Assembly: GCF_030294945.1 (NCBI RefSeq)
Contig: NZ_AP018448.1
Location: forward strand, 3,038,001-3,102,000
Direction: 5' to 3'
Length of the DNA: 64,000 nucleotides
Source: Streptomyces graminofaciens
GTDB lineage: Bacteria; Actinomycetota; Actinomycetes; Streptomycetales; Streptomycetaceae
The notes under the pieces are model-generated. The model had not been told where the DNA came from, did not search any database, and was given only the letters and a program-made list of their open reading frames with translations. Position numbers and translations under genes: made by a program. Every line of letters starts with the position of its first letter. Positions within the stretch are counted from its first letter, which is position 1. Below are positions 52,401-61,949 of this stretch, one piece after another.

Positions 52401-53423
52401 ATGTCTCGCACCACTCGTCTGTCCTCCTCCCTCCTCAGAGTCGCCGCCGTCACGGGCGTCGCGGCCCTCACCCTGACGGCCTGCGGATCCGGCTCCGGAT
52501 CGGACTCCGCGAGCTCCGGTTCCGGCTCCGGCGACGTCAAGGTCGGCCTGATCACCAAGACCGACACCAACCCGTTCTTCGTGAAGATGAAGGAGGGCGC
52601 GGAGAAGGCCGCCAAGGAGAACGGCGTCGAACTGCTCACCGCCGCGGGCAAGTTCGACGGCGACAACGCCGGCCAGGTCACGGCTCTGGAGAACATGGTC
52701 GCCTCCGGGGTGAAGGGCATCCTGATCACCCCGAGCGACTCCAAGGCCATCGTGCCCGCGATCGAGAAGGCCAAGGCGAAGGGCGTTCTCGTCATCGCCC
52801 TGGACACCCCGACCGAGCCGGAGAGCGCGGTCGACGCCCTCTTCGCCACCGACAACCTCAAGGCCGGTGAGCTGATCGGCGAGTACGCCAAGGCCGCCAT
52901 GAAGGGCAAGACCGCGAAGATAGCCGCCCTCGACCTCGCGCCGGGCGTCTCCGTCGGCGTCCAGCGGCACAACGGCTTCCTCAAGGGCTTCGGCGCCACC
53001 GACAAGGACGTCGTCTGCGCCCAGGACACGGGCGGCGACCAGGCCAAGGGCCAGACCGCGATGGAGAACTGTCTCCAGAAGGAGCCGGACATCAACGTCG
53101 TCTACACGATCAACGAGCCGGCCGCGCTGGGCGCCTACACCGCGCTCAAGGCCAAGGGCCGGGAGAAGGACGTCCTGATCGTCTCCGTCGACGGCGGCTG
53201 CACCGGGACCCAGGCGGTCAAGGACGGCAAGATCGCCGCCACCTCGCAGCAGTACCCGCTGAAGATGGCCGCCGAGGGCGTCAAGGCCGTCGTGACATAC
53301 GCCAAGGACGGCAAGAAGGCGTCCGGCTACACCGACACGGGCGTCACCCTGATCAGCGACAAGGCACAGGACGGGGTCGCGTCCAAGGACACCGCGTACG
53401 GCCTGGAGAACTGCTGGGGCTGA
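52401..53423 (+). CDS. Sugar ABC transporter substrate-binding lipoprotein (FrcB/RbsB-like)
   Basis: A 340-residue type-I periplasmic-binding-fold lipoprotein with lipobox L-T-L-T-A-C followed by a Gly/Ser linker. Sugar-binding segments include K-T-D-T-N-P-F-F-V-K-M-K-E-G-A, I-L-I-T-P-S-D-S-K-A-I and A-L-D-T-P-T-E-P. It belongs to the ribose/fructose-type cluster B receptors. GGAGT lies 8 bp before the ATG at 52401. A stem-loop follows its stop, before the permease gene, which favours extra copies of the receptor. Confidence 0.92.
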   Translation: MSRTTRLSSSLLRVAAVTGVAALTLTACGSGSGSDSASSGSGSGDVKVGLITKTDTNPFFVKMKEGAEKAAKENGVELLTAAGKFDGDNAGQVTALENMVASGVKGILITPSDSKAIVPAIEKAKAKGVLVIALDTPTEPESAVDALFATDNLKAGELIGEYAKAAMKGKTAKIAALDLAPGVSVGVQRHNGFLKGFGATDKDVVCAQDTGGDQAKGQTAMENCLQKEPDINVVYTINEPAALGAYTALKAKGREKDVLIVSVDGGCTGTQAVKDGKIAATSQQYPLKMAAEGVKAVVTYAKDGKKASGYTDTGVTLISDKAQDGVASKDTAYGLENCWG

Positions 53424-53462
53424 GCCGCCCCCGGGGTTCGTACCCCGCCTCTCCCCTCAGCG

Positions 53463-53503
53463 GGGCGGCCGTCCCTTCCTCCCCGACCGGGTGACGGCCG
53501 CCC
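53463..53503. terminator. Stem-loop between binding protein and permease genes
   Basis: GGGCGGCCGTC (53463-53473) pairs perfectly with GACGGCCGCCC (53493-53503) across a 19-nt loop. Such hairpins partly terminate or protect the upstream mRNA so the receptor is made in excess. Confidence 0.65.
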
Positions 53504-53566
53504 GCTCGTCCTCTTGTCCTCCGACCGGGAAGGACAACGACCACTGTCTTCCGACAAGGACTTCGC

Positions 53567-54562
53567 ATGACAGCCACGACCACGCCGTACGCCGAGCTCA
53601 AAGCACCGACCACGGCCCGCCGACTGCTCACGGCGCCGACCACCGGCCCCCTGGTCGCCCTCCTCCTGGCCTGCGCCTTCTTCTCGCTCTCGACCGACCA
53701 GTTCCTGACCGGCGGCAACTTCTCGCTGATCGTGCAGCAGGTCATGGTCGTCGGCACCCTCGCCATCGGACAGACCCTGATCATCCTCACGGCGGGCATC
53801 GACCTGTCGTGCGGTGCCGTGATGGCGTTCGGCAGCATCATGATCGCCAAGATGGCAGCCGAGGGCTCCCTGCCCCCGTTCGCCGCCATCGGCCTGGGCA
53901 TCGCCGTCTGCGGCGGCTTCGGGCTGCTCAACGGGTTGCTGGTGCAGAAGATCCCGCTGCCGCCGTTCATCGTCACCCTCGGCATGCTCAATGTGGCGTT
54001 CGCGCTGACCCACATCTACTCCGAGGAGCAGACGGTCACCAACCTGCCCGGCCCGCTGACGGCCCTCGGGCAGACCTTCCCGCTCGGCCACACCGACATC
54101 ACCTACGGCTCCCTGGTCACCATCGCCCTGTTCCTCCTCCTCGCCTACGCGCTGAGCAGCACCGGCTGGGGCCGGCACGTCTACGCCCTGGGCAACAGCC
54201 AGGAAGCGGCCCGCCTGAACGGCATCCGCACCTCCCGGCTGACCATCGGCGTCTACACCGTGGCGGGTCTGCTGTACGGCATCGCCGCCCTGCTGCTCAT
54301 CTCCCGTACCGGCGTGGGCGACCCGCAGGCGGGGCAGACCGACAACCTGGACAGCATCACCGCCGTGGTCCTCGGCGGCACCAGCCTCTTCGGCGGCCGC
54401 GGTTCGGTCCTGGGCACCTTCATCGGCGTCCTCATCGTCGGCGTCTTCCGCAACGGCCTGCAGCTGATGGGCGTCGCTTCCATCTACCAGACGCTGATCA
54501 CCGGAGTCCTGGTGATCCTCGCGGTGACCGTCGACCAGATCTCCCGGAAGAAGGCCCGATGA
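53567..54562 (+). CDS. Sugar ABC transporter permease (FrcC/RbsC-like)
   Basis: A 331-residue permease with about eight to ten spans and the RbsC-family segments GQTLIILTAGIDLSCGAVMAF, GLLNGLLVQKIPLPPFIVTLGML, YALGNSQEAARLNGI and TAVVLGGTSLFGGRGSVLGT. It forms the channel for the neighbouring receptor and ATPase. The stop overlaps the ATPase start (ATGA). Confidence 0.94.
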   Translation: MTATTTPYAELKAPTTARRLLTAPTTGPLVALLLACAFFSLSTDQFLTGGNFSLIVQQVMVVGTLAIGQTLIILTAGIDLSCGAVMAFGSIMIAKMAAEGSLPPFAAIGLGIAVCGGFGLLNGLLVQKIPLPPFIVTLGMLNVAFALTHIYSEEQTVTNLPGPLTALGQTFPLGHTDITYGSLVTIALFLLLAYALSSTGWGRHVYALGNSQEAARLNGIRTSRLTIGVYTVAGLLYGIAALLLISRTGVGDPQAGQTDNLDSITAVVLGGTSLFGGRGSVLGTFIGVLIVGVFRNGLQLMGVASIYQTLITGVLVILAVTVDQISRKKAR

Positions 54563-55395
54563 CCGCCACGTCCACCCCCACGCCCGTGCTCCAGGCCCGA
54601 GGTCTGGTCAAGCGCTACGGCCAGGTCACCGCCATCGACGGCGCCGACTTCGATCTGCTGCCCGGCGAGGTCCTGGCCGTCATCGGCGACAACGGCGCCG
54701 GCAAGACCAGCCTGATCAAGGCCCTCACCGGCGCGCTGACCCCCGACGCGGGCGAGATACGCCTCAACGGCGAGCCCATCACCTTCTCCGGTCCGCAGAG
54801 CGCCCGTGCCCACGGCATCGAGACGGTCTATCAGGACCTGGCCGTGGCCGCCTCCATGGACATCGCGTCGAACATGTTCCTCGGCCGTGAGCTGCGCCGC
54901 CCCGGTGTCCTCGGCAGTGTCTTCCGCATGCTCGACAAGAAGCGGATGCGCCAGGAGGCCGCCGAACACATGGCCGATCTGAAGATCGGGCTGCGTTCGC
55001 TGACCCAGTCGGTCGAGACGCTCTCCGGCGGTCAGCGGCAGGCCGTCGCGGTCGCCCGGTCCGTCGCCTGGGCCCGCAGCGTCGTCGTCATGGACGAACC
55101 CACCGCCGCCCTCGGCGTCAAGGAGTCCGGTCAGGTCCTCGACCTCATCCGACGGGTCCGCGACAAGGGCATGCCGGTCGTTCTCATCAGCCACAACATG
55201 CCGCACGTCTTCGAGATCGCGGACCGGATCCACGTCCACCGCCTCGGCAAGCGCGCAGCTGTGATCAAGCCCTCCGACTACTCCATGGCCGAGGTCGTCG
55301 CCATCATGACCGGCGCACTCACCGTCGACGCGGCCGGAGATACTGTCGTAGCGGATTCCGCGGCGGCCAAGGCCGCCGGCGTCCAGGCCCATTGA
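54559..55395 (+). CDS. Sugar ABC transporter ATPase, single NBD (FrcA-like)
   Basis: A 278-residue ATPase with Walker A GDNGAGKTSL, signature TLSGGQRQAVAVARS, Walker B VVVMDEPTAALG and switch His in ISHNMPHVF. Unlike RbsA, which has two fused nucleotide-binding domains, it has one, as in the FrcA fructose importer. With the nearby PfkB fructokinase, fructose is the most likely cargo. The C-terminal Ala/Val tail (about residues 258-278) is low complexity. Confidence 0.93.
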   Translation: MTATSTPTPVLQARGLVKRYGQVTAIDGADFDLLPGEVLAVIGDNGAGKTSLIKALTGALTPDAGEIRLNGEPITFSGPQSARAHGIETVYQDLAVAASMDIASNMFLGRELRRPGVLGSVFRMLDKKRMRQEAAEHMADLKIGLRSLTQSVETLSGGQRQAVAVARSVAWARSVVVMDEPTAALGVKESGQVLDLIRRVRDKGMPVVLISHNMPHVFEIADRIHVHRLGKRAAVIKPSDYSMAEVVAIMTGALTVDAAGDTVVADSAAAKAAGVQAH

Positions 55396-55474
55396 CGCCA
55401 CGAGTTCACGACACTCACAGGTTCCGGCCGAAGGCCGCGGCCGGAACCGACGAGCACAGGAGACCGTTACCTCC

Positions 55475-56506
55475 ATGGCAGCGAACCGCCGCCCCACCCT
55501 CGCAGACGTGGCAAGAGAAGTGGGCGTCAGCGCCAAGACCGTCTCCCGCGTCCTCAACGAGGACGGGCCCGCCTCGGCCCGGACCAGGGAACAGGTGCTC
55601 GCCGCCGTCGCCAAACTCGGCTTCCAGCCCAACCTCATGGCCCGCAACATCCGCGTCGGCGGCCCCGACACCACCATCGGACTGGTCATCCCCGACCTCG
55701 GCAACCCCTTCTTCGGGGCCGTGGCCAGCAGCATCGAGGACAGGGTCCGCGACCGCGGGCTGACCCTGCTCATGGGCTCCTCCGCCGACGACCCCGGCCG
55801 TGAACGCGCGCTGACGGACAAGTTCCTCGCCCGCCGCATCAGCATCCTGATGGTCGTGCCGTCCGTAGGCGCCGACCACTCCCACCTCAAGTCCCACCGT
55901 GCCGCGGGCCTGCCTGTCGTCTTCCTCGACCGTCCGGGAGTGGGCCTCGCCACGGACAGCGTCGTCAGCTCCAACCGTACGGGCGCCCACGACGGGGTCG
56001 CCCACCTCATCTCCTACGGCCACCGGCGCATCGGTTTCGTCGGTGACCTCCCCACCAAGCTCTACACCCGCCGCGAGCGCCTGGCCGGCTACCGCGCGGC
56101 CCTGGAGGAGGCCGGACTCCCGCACGACCGCGCCCTCGTCACCAACGCCCATGACCAGCACGGCGCTTCGGCGGCCACGGCCCAACTGCTGGATCTGGCG
56201 GATCCTCCCACCGCCCTGTTCGCCGGCAACAACATCGTCGCGCTGGGCATAGTGACCGAACTGGCCCGGACCAACCGCAAGGACATCGCCGTCGTCGCCT
56301 TCGACGACGTGGCCCTCGCCGAGGCCCTCGAACCGGCGCTGACCGTGGTCGCCCAGGACCCCGAGGAGATCGGGAAGGCGGCGGCCACCGCCGCCCTGGC
56401 CCGCCTCGACGGCGACCGCTCCCGTGCCCGCACCATCACCGTCCCCACACGACTGATCGTCCGGGGCTCGGGGGAACGGCCCGCTCCGGCACTGCGGAAG
56501 GCCTGA
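55475..56506 (+). CDS. LacI-family regulator of the sugar importer
   Basis: A 343-residue LacI regulator with HTH at residues 8-28 (LADVAREVGVSAKTVSRVLN) and hinge P-N-L-M-A-R-N-I-R. The effector domain carries I-G-L-V-I-P-D-L-G-N-P-F-F, V-V-F-L-D-R-P and V-A-F-D-D-V. It follows the ATPase gene by 79 bp and likely controls the tandem operators at 52311 and hence both the importer and the kinase. A strong terminator lies downstream. Confidence 0.92.
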   Translation: MAANRRPTLADVAREVGVSAKTVSRVLNEDGPASARTREQVLAAVAKLGFQPNLMARNIRVGGPDTTIGLVIPDLGNPFFGAVASSIEDRVRDRGLTLLMGSSADDPGRERALTDKFLARRISILMVVPSVGADHSHLKSHRAAGLPVVFLDRPGVGLATDSVVSSNRTGAHDGVAHLISYGHRRIGFVGDLPTKLYTRRERLAGYRAALEEAGLPHDRALVTNAHDQHGASAATAQLLDLADPPTALFAGNNIVALGIVTELARTNRKDIAVVAFDDVALAEALEPALTVVAQDPEEIGKAAATAALARLDGDRSRARTITVPTRLIVRGSGERPAPALRKA

Positions 56507-56576
56507 CCCCCGTACCCGCATGGATCAGGTGGTGGAACCGGCACCGGGCTCCTCGCCCTGCGACCGGGCCGGGAGC

Positions 56577-56610
56577 GAGCCCCGGAGTGACGTCCGGTCC
56601 TCCGGGGCTC
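56577..56610. terminator. Convergent terminator hairpin
   Basis: GAGCCCCGGAG (56577-56587) and CTCCGGGGCTC (56600-56610) form a perfect 11-bp stem with a 12-nt loop between the LacI gene and the end of the GH78 gene, serving both strands. Confidence 0.85.
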
Positions 56611-56623
56611 CCTGGTCTTCAAG

Positions 56624-59600
56624 TCACCCCGCGTTGAAGCGGTACGACCCCGCGCGGGCCCGGTAGACCCTGTAGGCCGCACCGCCTGAGACGGCGTCGC
56701 GGACGAAGGTGACACCCCGGGGCGCGGAGACGGGCTTGTCCTGGGTGGGGACCCAGATCTCGGCCTCCGTGTTGTACGGAATCCGCACCGCGAGGTCGAT
56801 CCTGCCGTCCCCTCGCCGCCGCCATTCCGAGGACACCTCTCCTCGTACCGTGTCGATCGACGCGCTGACATGGTCGAGGGTCGCGGGTGCCAGGTCGATG
56901 TCCTGCGTGTCCTTCGGGACACGGCTGTTGACCGGCGACGAGGGGATGTACGGGCGGATGCGCAGCGACTCGTAGGCCGTCGAGGTCGGCTTGATACCGG
57001 CCAGGCCCTGGTAGAACCAGGTGGCCACGTTGGAGCGGTAGTGGTGGTTGACCGAGAGCCGGTCGGTCCACTGCTCCCACAGCGAGGTGGCGCCCTTGGC
57101 GATCTGGTACACATAGCCGGGCTGGCCGGTCTGCGTGACGGCCTTCAACGCGACGTCCGTGTAGCCGTATTCGCTGAGGATGTCGAACTCGTAGCGCGAG
57201 CCGTACATGTCGTTCTGGATGTGCTGGTCCGCGGCCACGATCCGGTCGGCGAGCAGCTTCGCGAGGGCCTTCTTGTTCTCCGCGAGAGTCTTCGTGCCCG
57301 CCAGGTGGCGGGGGTCGCCGGGGCTCAGGTCCGAGCCCGGCACCAGGTCGAACGCCATGGCCAGGGCGTTCTCGCTGGAGATGCTGCCCTGGGTGAAGCA
57401 GCCCTTGGCCGCGTCCCAGTAGTTGGCGATGAACGCCTTGCGCAGAGTGCGGGCCAGCCGCGCGTAGTGGGCCGCCCGGCGCTTACGGCCGATCATGCGT
57501 CCCACCTCGTCCATGTAGTCGCAGAAGTGGACGTAGAAGGCGAGGCTGATGACGGCGTTGCTGCCGGGGCTCTCCGCGCCGGAGTAGGCGCCGAGGGAGG
57601 CCTCGAACCTGTAGTCGTTCTCGGCGGTGAACAGCGTCTCGTAGTACTTCAGAAGCGTGTCCTGGTGAGGGTAGAGCTCCGCGAACAGGCTGCTGTTGCC
57701 GTAGTACGTGTACAGCTCCCACGGCATGACGAAGTACGCCGAGTCCCAGGCGGGCACCGCCTTCCACGCGGCGTTCCAGCCGGGGGTGTGGTCGTAGCCG
57801 TAGCCGCCCTTGGCGATGGGGACGAACATGGGCAGCTGGCCGGTGGAGATCTGGGCGTCGGGGAAGTGACGCAGCCAGTTGGTGAAGACCGCGTTGACGT
57901 CCCAGGTGAGGGACTCGGACTCGGAGCTGGCCATGGCGTCGCCGGTCCAGCCGTTCTTCTCCCGGGACGGGGTGTCGGTGGGCTTCTGCACCAGGTTGTT
58001 CTGCTCGGCCCACTCCAGGTTGCGCTGGAGGCGGTTGAGCAGGGCGTTGTCCGTGGTGAAGGTGCCGGTGCGGGCGAAACCGGTGCGGGCGACTCCGACG
58101 GTCAGCACGTCCGCGTCACGCTTCGGGTCGGGGGCTCGCCCGAGGACGGCCTCCAGGTTCATGACCTCCAGGTAGCGGAAGCCGAAGTGGCTGAACTGCT
58201 GTTCCCAGGTCTGCGTCGATCGCCCGCCGAGGGTGTAGTAGTGCGTCTGGAGGTTGGCGTCGTGCTGGAAGTTCTCCTCCTCCACGGAGAGCGGGGAGCC
58301 GGCCGTGCCGTCGCCGGCGACGATCCGGTTGCCGCCGCGGATCCGCAGGGTGAGGCCCTCCTTGTCCGGGCGTATGCCGGTGAGCCGCAGACGGACGAGG
58401 CCGGTGAGGATCTGGCCGTAGTCCAGGACCCAGGTCCCCGAACCGGGGGCCGTCTCGGTGATCGAGACGGGGCGCAGCGTCTGGTTCACCAGCACCGGCT
58501 CCGCCTCGTGGGCCCGCACGACGGCGTGCCTGAAACCGTCGGGGATCCTCGTGGCGGGCAGCGCGCCGTGGTACTTCGGCGCGGGTCCGGAGCAGCTGCC
58601 CGGGGGGATCAGCACGGTGGCCGGGCGCCACTCACGGCCGGTGCGCCGGCCGACCGAGCGCCACTCCCCCAGCGCGTCCGCGCGCCGGGCGTCGTACTTC
58701 TCGCCCGAGTACACGGAGTCGAAGGTCGTGGGCCCGTCCGCGACGAGCCAGTCCTCGTCCGTCACCAGCGTGGTGCGGGAGCCGTCGGTGTACGTCACGA
58801 CGAGTTTGGCACGCAGGCGCGGCTGGCCGGCGTAGGGCGCGAGCTGCCAGTACCACTCCTGAGGCGTGGTCACGCCGTACCAGCCGCGTCCGAGTTCGGC
58901 GGCGACGACGTTCTCCCGGCCCGCGTGGAGCAGCTCGGACACGTCGAAGGTGTCGTAGAGGACCGTGCGGTCGTAGGTGCTCTGGTCGGTGAGCAGCCGG
59001 GGCACGTTGGTCCGGCCCTTGTTCGCCCGCTTGCCGTCGACGGTGATCGGGTCGCCGTTGACGGTGAACGTGACATTGCCGGCCGCGCTCAGGTGCAGTC
59101 GGGCCTTGGCGATGCGGCGGCCCTTGGGGAGGGGGAACGCGCGGTGCAGGACGGGTGCCGGGTTGGCGAGGGGCAGCACGCTGTTCTTGGACGGGATGAA
59201 CGGGTTCTTCGGGGGGAAGGTGAGGCCGCCGAGGGTGCCGATGCCGTTCTCGAACGGGTTCGCGCCCTTGGTGAGATCGACGGAGAAGTCGCGGGCGCCG
59301 GTGCCGGTGACCTTGACGCGGCGCACGGTGGCGTTGGTGCCGCCGGCGAAGCCGAAGCTTCCGTGCCGGCGGATCTGGTCGCCGGTGAGGGTGCGGCTGT
59401 CGACCTCGACGTCGTTGACGGTGGTGGTCACGGTGAGCCCGGTCACCGCCACCACCACCGTGTGGTCACGGGTGGCCCAGGTGTCCTTGGTCAGGCCGGT
59501 CGAGGCGGGGAGGGCGACCGTGCCGACCGGGACGCTGCGGGTGCCCGCGGTGGTGGGGTTGGTCTCGCTCTGCGGGTCGTAGTGGTCGACACCCCAGTTC

Positions 59601-60307
59601 GGCTCGGAGGTGCCGTCGTCCACCCAGGTGTTGCCGGCGTAGTGGCTGGTCTTCATGACCAGCTGCATGTCGTCGCCGCTCTGCCGGAGCGTCCAGACGA
59701 GCCCCTCGCCCCAGCTCTTGCCGATGGGCTCGGCGCGCAGCAGCAGGGAGATGCCGCTCGCGGGGTCGGAACCGCCCCGGAAGACCACGGTCGCCGTGAG
59801 GTCCCGCCAGTCGTGGTCCCGCGCCGTGCGGCCACCGATCCAGCGGGCGCCCGACCAGTCCTTCTCCCCCTTCAGCAACCCGGTCTCCCACACGGCGGGC
59901 TCGCTCCACGCGCCGGGCGCGCCCTTCTCGTCCCAGGTCCGCACCCTCCAGTGGTACGCCTGCTCCGACTTCAGCGCGCCGCCCCCGTAGACGGCTCGGG
60001 TGCTGGCCGAGCCCTTCACCCTGCCGCTGCGCCACACGTCCGCCCGGCCGGGCTTCGTACCGACCTGGATCTCGTACGCGGTCTGCCTGGCCACCGGAGG
60101 AACCCAGCTGAAGGCCGGGGCGCTCTCCGTGCCGAGCGGCGCGACCCGGGAGTTGACCTGGAGGTCCACGGGGGCGGAACGGTGTCCGCCGGACGCCGCC
60201 ACGGCGCCCGGAGCGGCGGCGAGCGGGAGAGAGGCCCCGGCTGCCGCCGCCGTCATGATGCCGAGCACCTGTCGGCGGCTCAACGCACTTCTGTGTTCCT
60301 CGGCCAC
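56624..60307 (-). CDS. Secreted GH78 alpha-L-rhamnosidase
   Basis: A 1227-residue exported glycoside hydrolase. A Tat-like signal (S-R-R-Q-V-L-G-I-M-T-A-A-A) is followed by a fibronectin-like N-domain (about 45-150), a LamG/concanavalin-like insertion (about 155-345), beta-sandwich rhamnosidase N domains (about 390-690), the (alpha/alpha)6 catalytic domain (about 740-1130) with TDTPSREKNGWTGDA and WEQWTDRL, and a C-terminal beta domain. The start is GTG at 60307 with AAAGGAA upstream. It removes terminal L-rhamnose from plant polysaccharides or glycosides. A perfect LacI-type palindrome lies 125 bp upstream. No LacI gene adjoins this end. Confidence 0.93.
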   Translation of the reverse strand: MAEEHRSALSRRQVLGIMTAAAAGASLPLAAAPGAVAASGGHRSAPVDLQVNSRVAPLGTESAPAFSWVPPVARQTAYEIQVGTKPGRADVWRSGRVKGSASTRAVYGGGALKSEQAYHWRVRTWDEKGAPGAWSEPAVWETGLLKGEKDWSGARWIGGRTARDHDWRDLTATVVFRGGSDPASGISLLLRAEPIGKSWGEGLVWTLRQSGDDMQLVMKTSHYAGNTWVDDGTSEPNWGVDHYDPQSETNPTTAGTRSVPVGTVALPASTGLTKDTWATRDHTVVVAVTGLTVTTTVNDVEVDSRTLTGDQIRRHGSFGFAGGTNATVRRVKVTGTGARDFSVDLTKGANPFENGIGTLGGLTFPPKNPFIPSKNSVLPLANPAPVLHRAFPLPKGRRIAKARLHLSAAGNVTFTVNGDPITVDGKRANKGRTNVPRLLTDQSTYDRTVLYDTFDVSELLHAGRENVVAAELGRGWYGVTTPQEWYWQLAPYAGQPRLRAKLVVTYTDGSRTTLVTDEDWLVADGPTTFDSVYSGEKYDARRADALGEWRSVGRRTGREWRPATVLIPPGSCSGPAPKYHGALPATRIPDGFRHAVVRAHEAEPVLVNQTLRPVSITETAPGSGTWVLDYGQILTGLVRLRLTGIRPDKEGLTLRIRGGNRIVAGDGTAGSPLSVEEENFQHDANLQTHYYTLGGRSTQTWEQQFSHFGFRYLEVMNLEAVLGRAPDPKRDADVLTVGVARTGFARTGTFTTDNALLNRLQRNLEWAEQNNLVQKPTDTPSREKNGWTGDAMASSESESLTWDVNAVFTNWLRHFPDAQISTGQLPMFVPIAKGGYGYDHTPGWNAAWKAVPAWDSAYFVMPWELYTYYGNSSLFAELYPHQDTLLKYYETLFTAENDYRFEASLGAYSGAESPGSNAVISLAFYVHFCDYMDEVGRMIGRKRRAAHYARLARTLRKAFIANYWDAAKGCFTQGSISSENALAMAFDLVPGSDLSPGDPRHLAGTKTLAENKKALAKLLADRIVAADQHIQNDMYGSRYEFDILSEYGYTDVALKAVTQTGQPGYVYQIAKGATSLWEQWTDRLSVNHHYRSNVATWFYQGLAGIKPTSTAYESLRIRPYIPSSPVNSRVPKDTQDIDLAPATLDHVSASIDTVRGEVSSEWRRRGDGRIDLAVRIPYNTEAEIWVPTQDKPVSAPRGVTFVRDAVSGGAAYRVYRARAGSYRFNAG

Positions 60308-60431
60308 GGCTGAGATTCCTTTCGTGAGCGCATCGCGAGATGCGCTGGAAACGGGGTGTCCCTCCCCCGAAACACCAGGTCGCTCATGGCTGCGCTCGGG
60401 CAGCGAAGGCGCCTACGGCTTGAAATGTTCT

Positions 60432-60445
60432 TTGAAACGTTTCAA
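60432..60445. promoter_or_regulatory. LacI-type operator of the rhamnosidase gene
   Basis: TTGAAACGTTTCAA is a perfect 14-bp palindrome with a central CG, in an AT-rich island that also contains a TAAGCTTA palindrome (60469-60476) and probably the promoter. It differs from both other LacI operators in the window, so a separate regulator is expected. Confidence 0.7.
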
Positions 60446-60513
60446 TACCTTACAAGCGGTAAGCTTACGAACAACCTCGGCCGAAAAGCAATGGCCTGCG
60501 CGGGGAGGACGCC

Positions 60514-60609
60514 GACGGGAGGTCGGCGTCCCTCGGCGACGGGAGGTCGGCGTCCCTCGGCGACGGGAGGTCGGCGTCCCTCGGCGACGGGAGGTCGGCG
60601 TCCCTCGGT
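60514..60609. repeat. Four tandem copies of a 24-bp unit
   Basis: A 24-bp unit beginning GACGGGAGGTCGGCGTCCCT is repeated four times head-to-tail; only the last base of the final copy differs. Since 24 is a multiple of three, all frames stay open through it. It lies in non-coding DNA upstream of the rhamnosidase promoter. Confidence 0.92.
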
Positions 60610-60645
60610 GATGGCTGCCGACAGGCAGGCCGTCGATGACGCGGC

Positions 60646-60756
60646 TCAGCCCTGGTCGGCGAGGTGGCGGGTGAACCAGTCCTTGTCCGCGCCCGTGACG
60701 TTGACGAGCCGCTTGGCGATGTCGGGCAGCGGGATCAGGCGGTTTGGCCGTAGTCG
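60646..60756 (-). pseudogene. C-terminal fragment of an unidentified protein
   Basis: A minus-strand frame ending in TGA at 60646 encodes about 36 residues with natural composition (contains IAKRLVNVTG and DWFTRHLADQG) but has no start or upstream domain. It looks like the surviving tail of a lost gene. The 400 bp beyond it, up to the DUF5995 gene, hold nothing I can support. Confidence 0.4.
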
Positions 60757-61163
60757 TCCGGGTCGGGCGGGCCGTCGCCGCGCAGAGGGGTATTAGCTGC
60801 TTGCCAAGGAGCGTGTACGAGGTCGGCTCACTCCCGCTCAGTCCACAGGAACGGTGAAGTCGACGTTCGAGTGCGGGTCGTAGGTCTCGGGCCGGAGGCC
60901 GAGTCCATGGGAGGGGAGCGTTGTTCGCCTCTCCGTCACCGCCGGTCGCGGCGGGGCGGCACCGGTGCGATCCGGATGCCGCCCCGCGGGTGAGCGCCGA
61001 CGGCCCGGGGACCGCGGTCACCCGGGCCGCCGACATGGGAGTCATCCTCACGTCGACCTGCTGAATCGCTTCGTCGAGCGACAGCCAAGGGTCGTTCCGA
61101 CACCAGGTGAGCAGTGGTCGGCGCCGGCTCCAGCGGGATGCCGGACGGTCTGTCCGCCGGGCC

Positions 61164-61949
61164 TCAGCCCGTCTGCTGCAGGGCGGAGGGTCGCTCCATG
61201 GCGTTGTCCAGATGAGTGATGACGGCCGGCACGTCATCACTCTCGGTGCTCCGGATCAGCTGCAGGGCCGGTCGGACGAGGCCGCTCGGCCGCGCTATCA
61301 ACCGTGCGAGCACGGCGGCCCGGACCTCGAGCCGCTCGATGGTGGCCTCGCGCTCCTCTTCGTTCTGGCCGGCAAGCAGGACGGCGTTGTACCAAGCCTC
61401 CTCACGGGACTGACGCACACTGAAGTCGAGGATGCGCTCGTCGGTGCGGGCTCCGACCCGATCCAGCAGTGACAGGAGCAGCGAGAGGGCGCCGACCGAG
61501 TCCTGCACCACCAGCACCACCCGCGCAAGGATGTCGTTGATCAGCAGAAAGTCGCGCCGTAGCGCGTGTATGGCCTCGCCCGGGCTGGTCCGCGCGGCGG
61601 CGACGGCCAGGTCGAGGTTGATGTGCGCGTTCACGCCGAGCAGCAGGTGCTGGACGATGACGGTGTCGGCGTCGTCCAGCAGCCCGAACGCCTCGCGCCA
61701 ACAACGCGGCCCGCTCCGGTCACGACGCCAGGCGTCGTACGCGTCGAAGTAGCGGTTGCCGAAGTGCGTGTCGAAACGGTCCATTCGGGCGCCGTCGTCG
61801 AACAGCCCACCGTGAATGGCCGTGCGGACCTCGACGGTCACCTGTCGGTACAGCGCCGCGAAGTACCCGACCCGGTCACCGGCGCGGCCGGCCTCCCGCA
61901 CGATTTCGGCAAGCCCGTCCACGACATCGTCGATGCTCTCTGCCGCCAT
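61164..61949 (-). CDS. DUF5995 family protein
   Basis: A 261-residue all-alpha protein of the DUF5995 family: G-Y-F-A-A-L-Y-R-Q-V-T near residue 30, F-D-D-G-x-x-M-D-R-F-D-T-x-F-x-N-R-Y-F-D-A-Y, and the conserved HLLLGVNAHINLDLAVA near residue 105. The family has no known function; its conserved H-I-N-x-D-L motif suggests metal or ligand binding. GGGGAG precedes the ATG at 61949. Monocistronic; neighbours on both sides are sugar enzymes. Confidence 0.85.
   Translation of the reverse strand: MAAESIDDVVDGLAEIVREAGRAGDRVGYFAALYRQVTVEVRTAIHGGLFDDGARMDRFDTHFGNRYFDAYDAWRRDRSGPRCWREAFGLLDDADTVIVQHLLLGVNAHINLDLAVAAARTSPGEAIHALRRDFLLINDILARVVLVVQDSVGALSLLLSLLDRVGARTDERILDFSVRQSREEAWYNAVLLAGQNEEEREATIERLEVRAAVLARLIARPSGLVRPALQLIRSTESDDVPAVITHLDNAMERPSALQQTG

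Noticed and set aside
56870..60313. A 1147-codon open frame on the plus strand
   Set aside because: It is antisense to the GH78 rhamnosidase and is a GC-bias artefact with no recognisable motif or ribosome-binding site.
60514..60609. CRISPR array or repeat-protein gene
   Set aside because: Units abut without spacers, and the frames across them have no plausible start or continuation.
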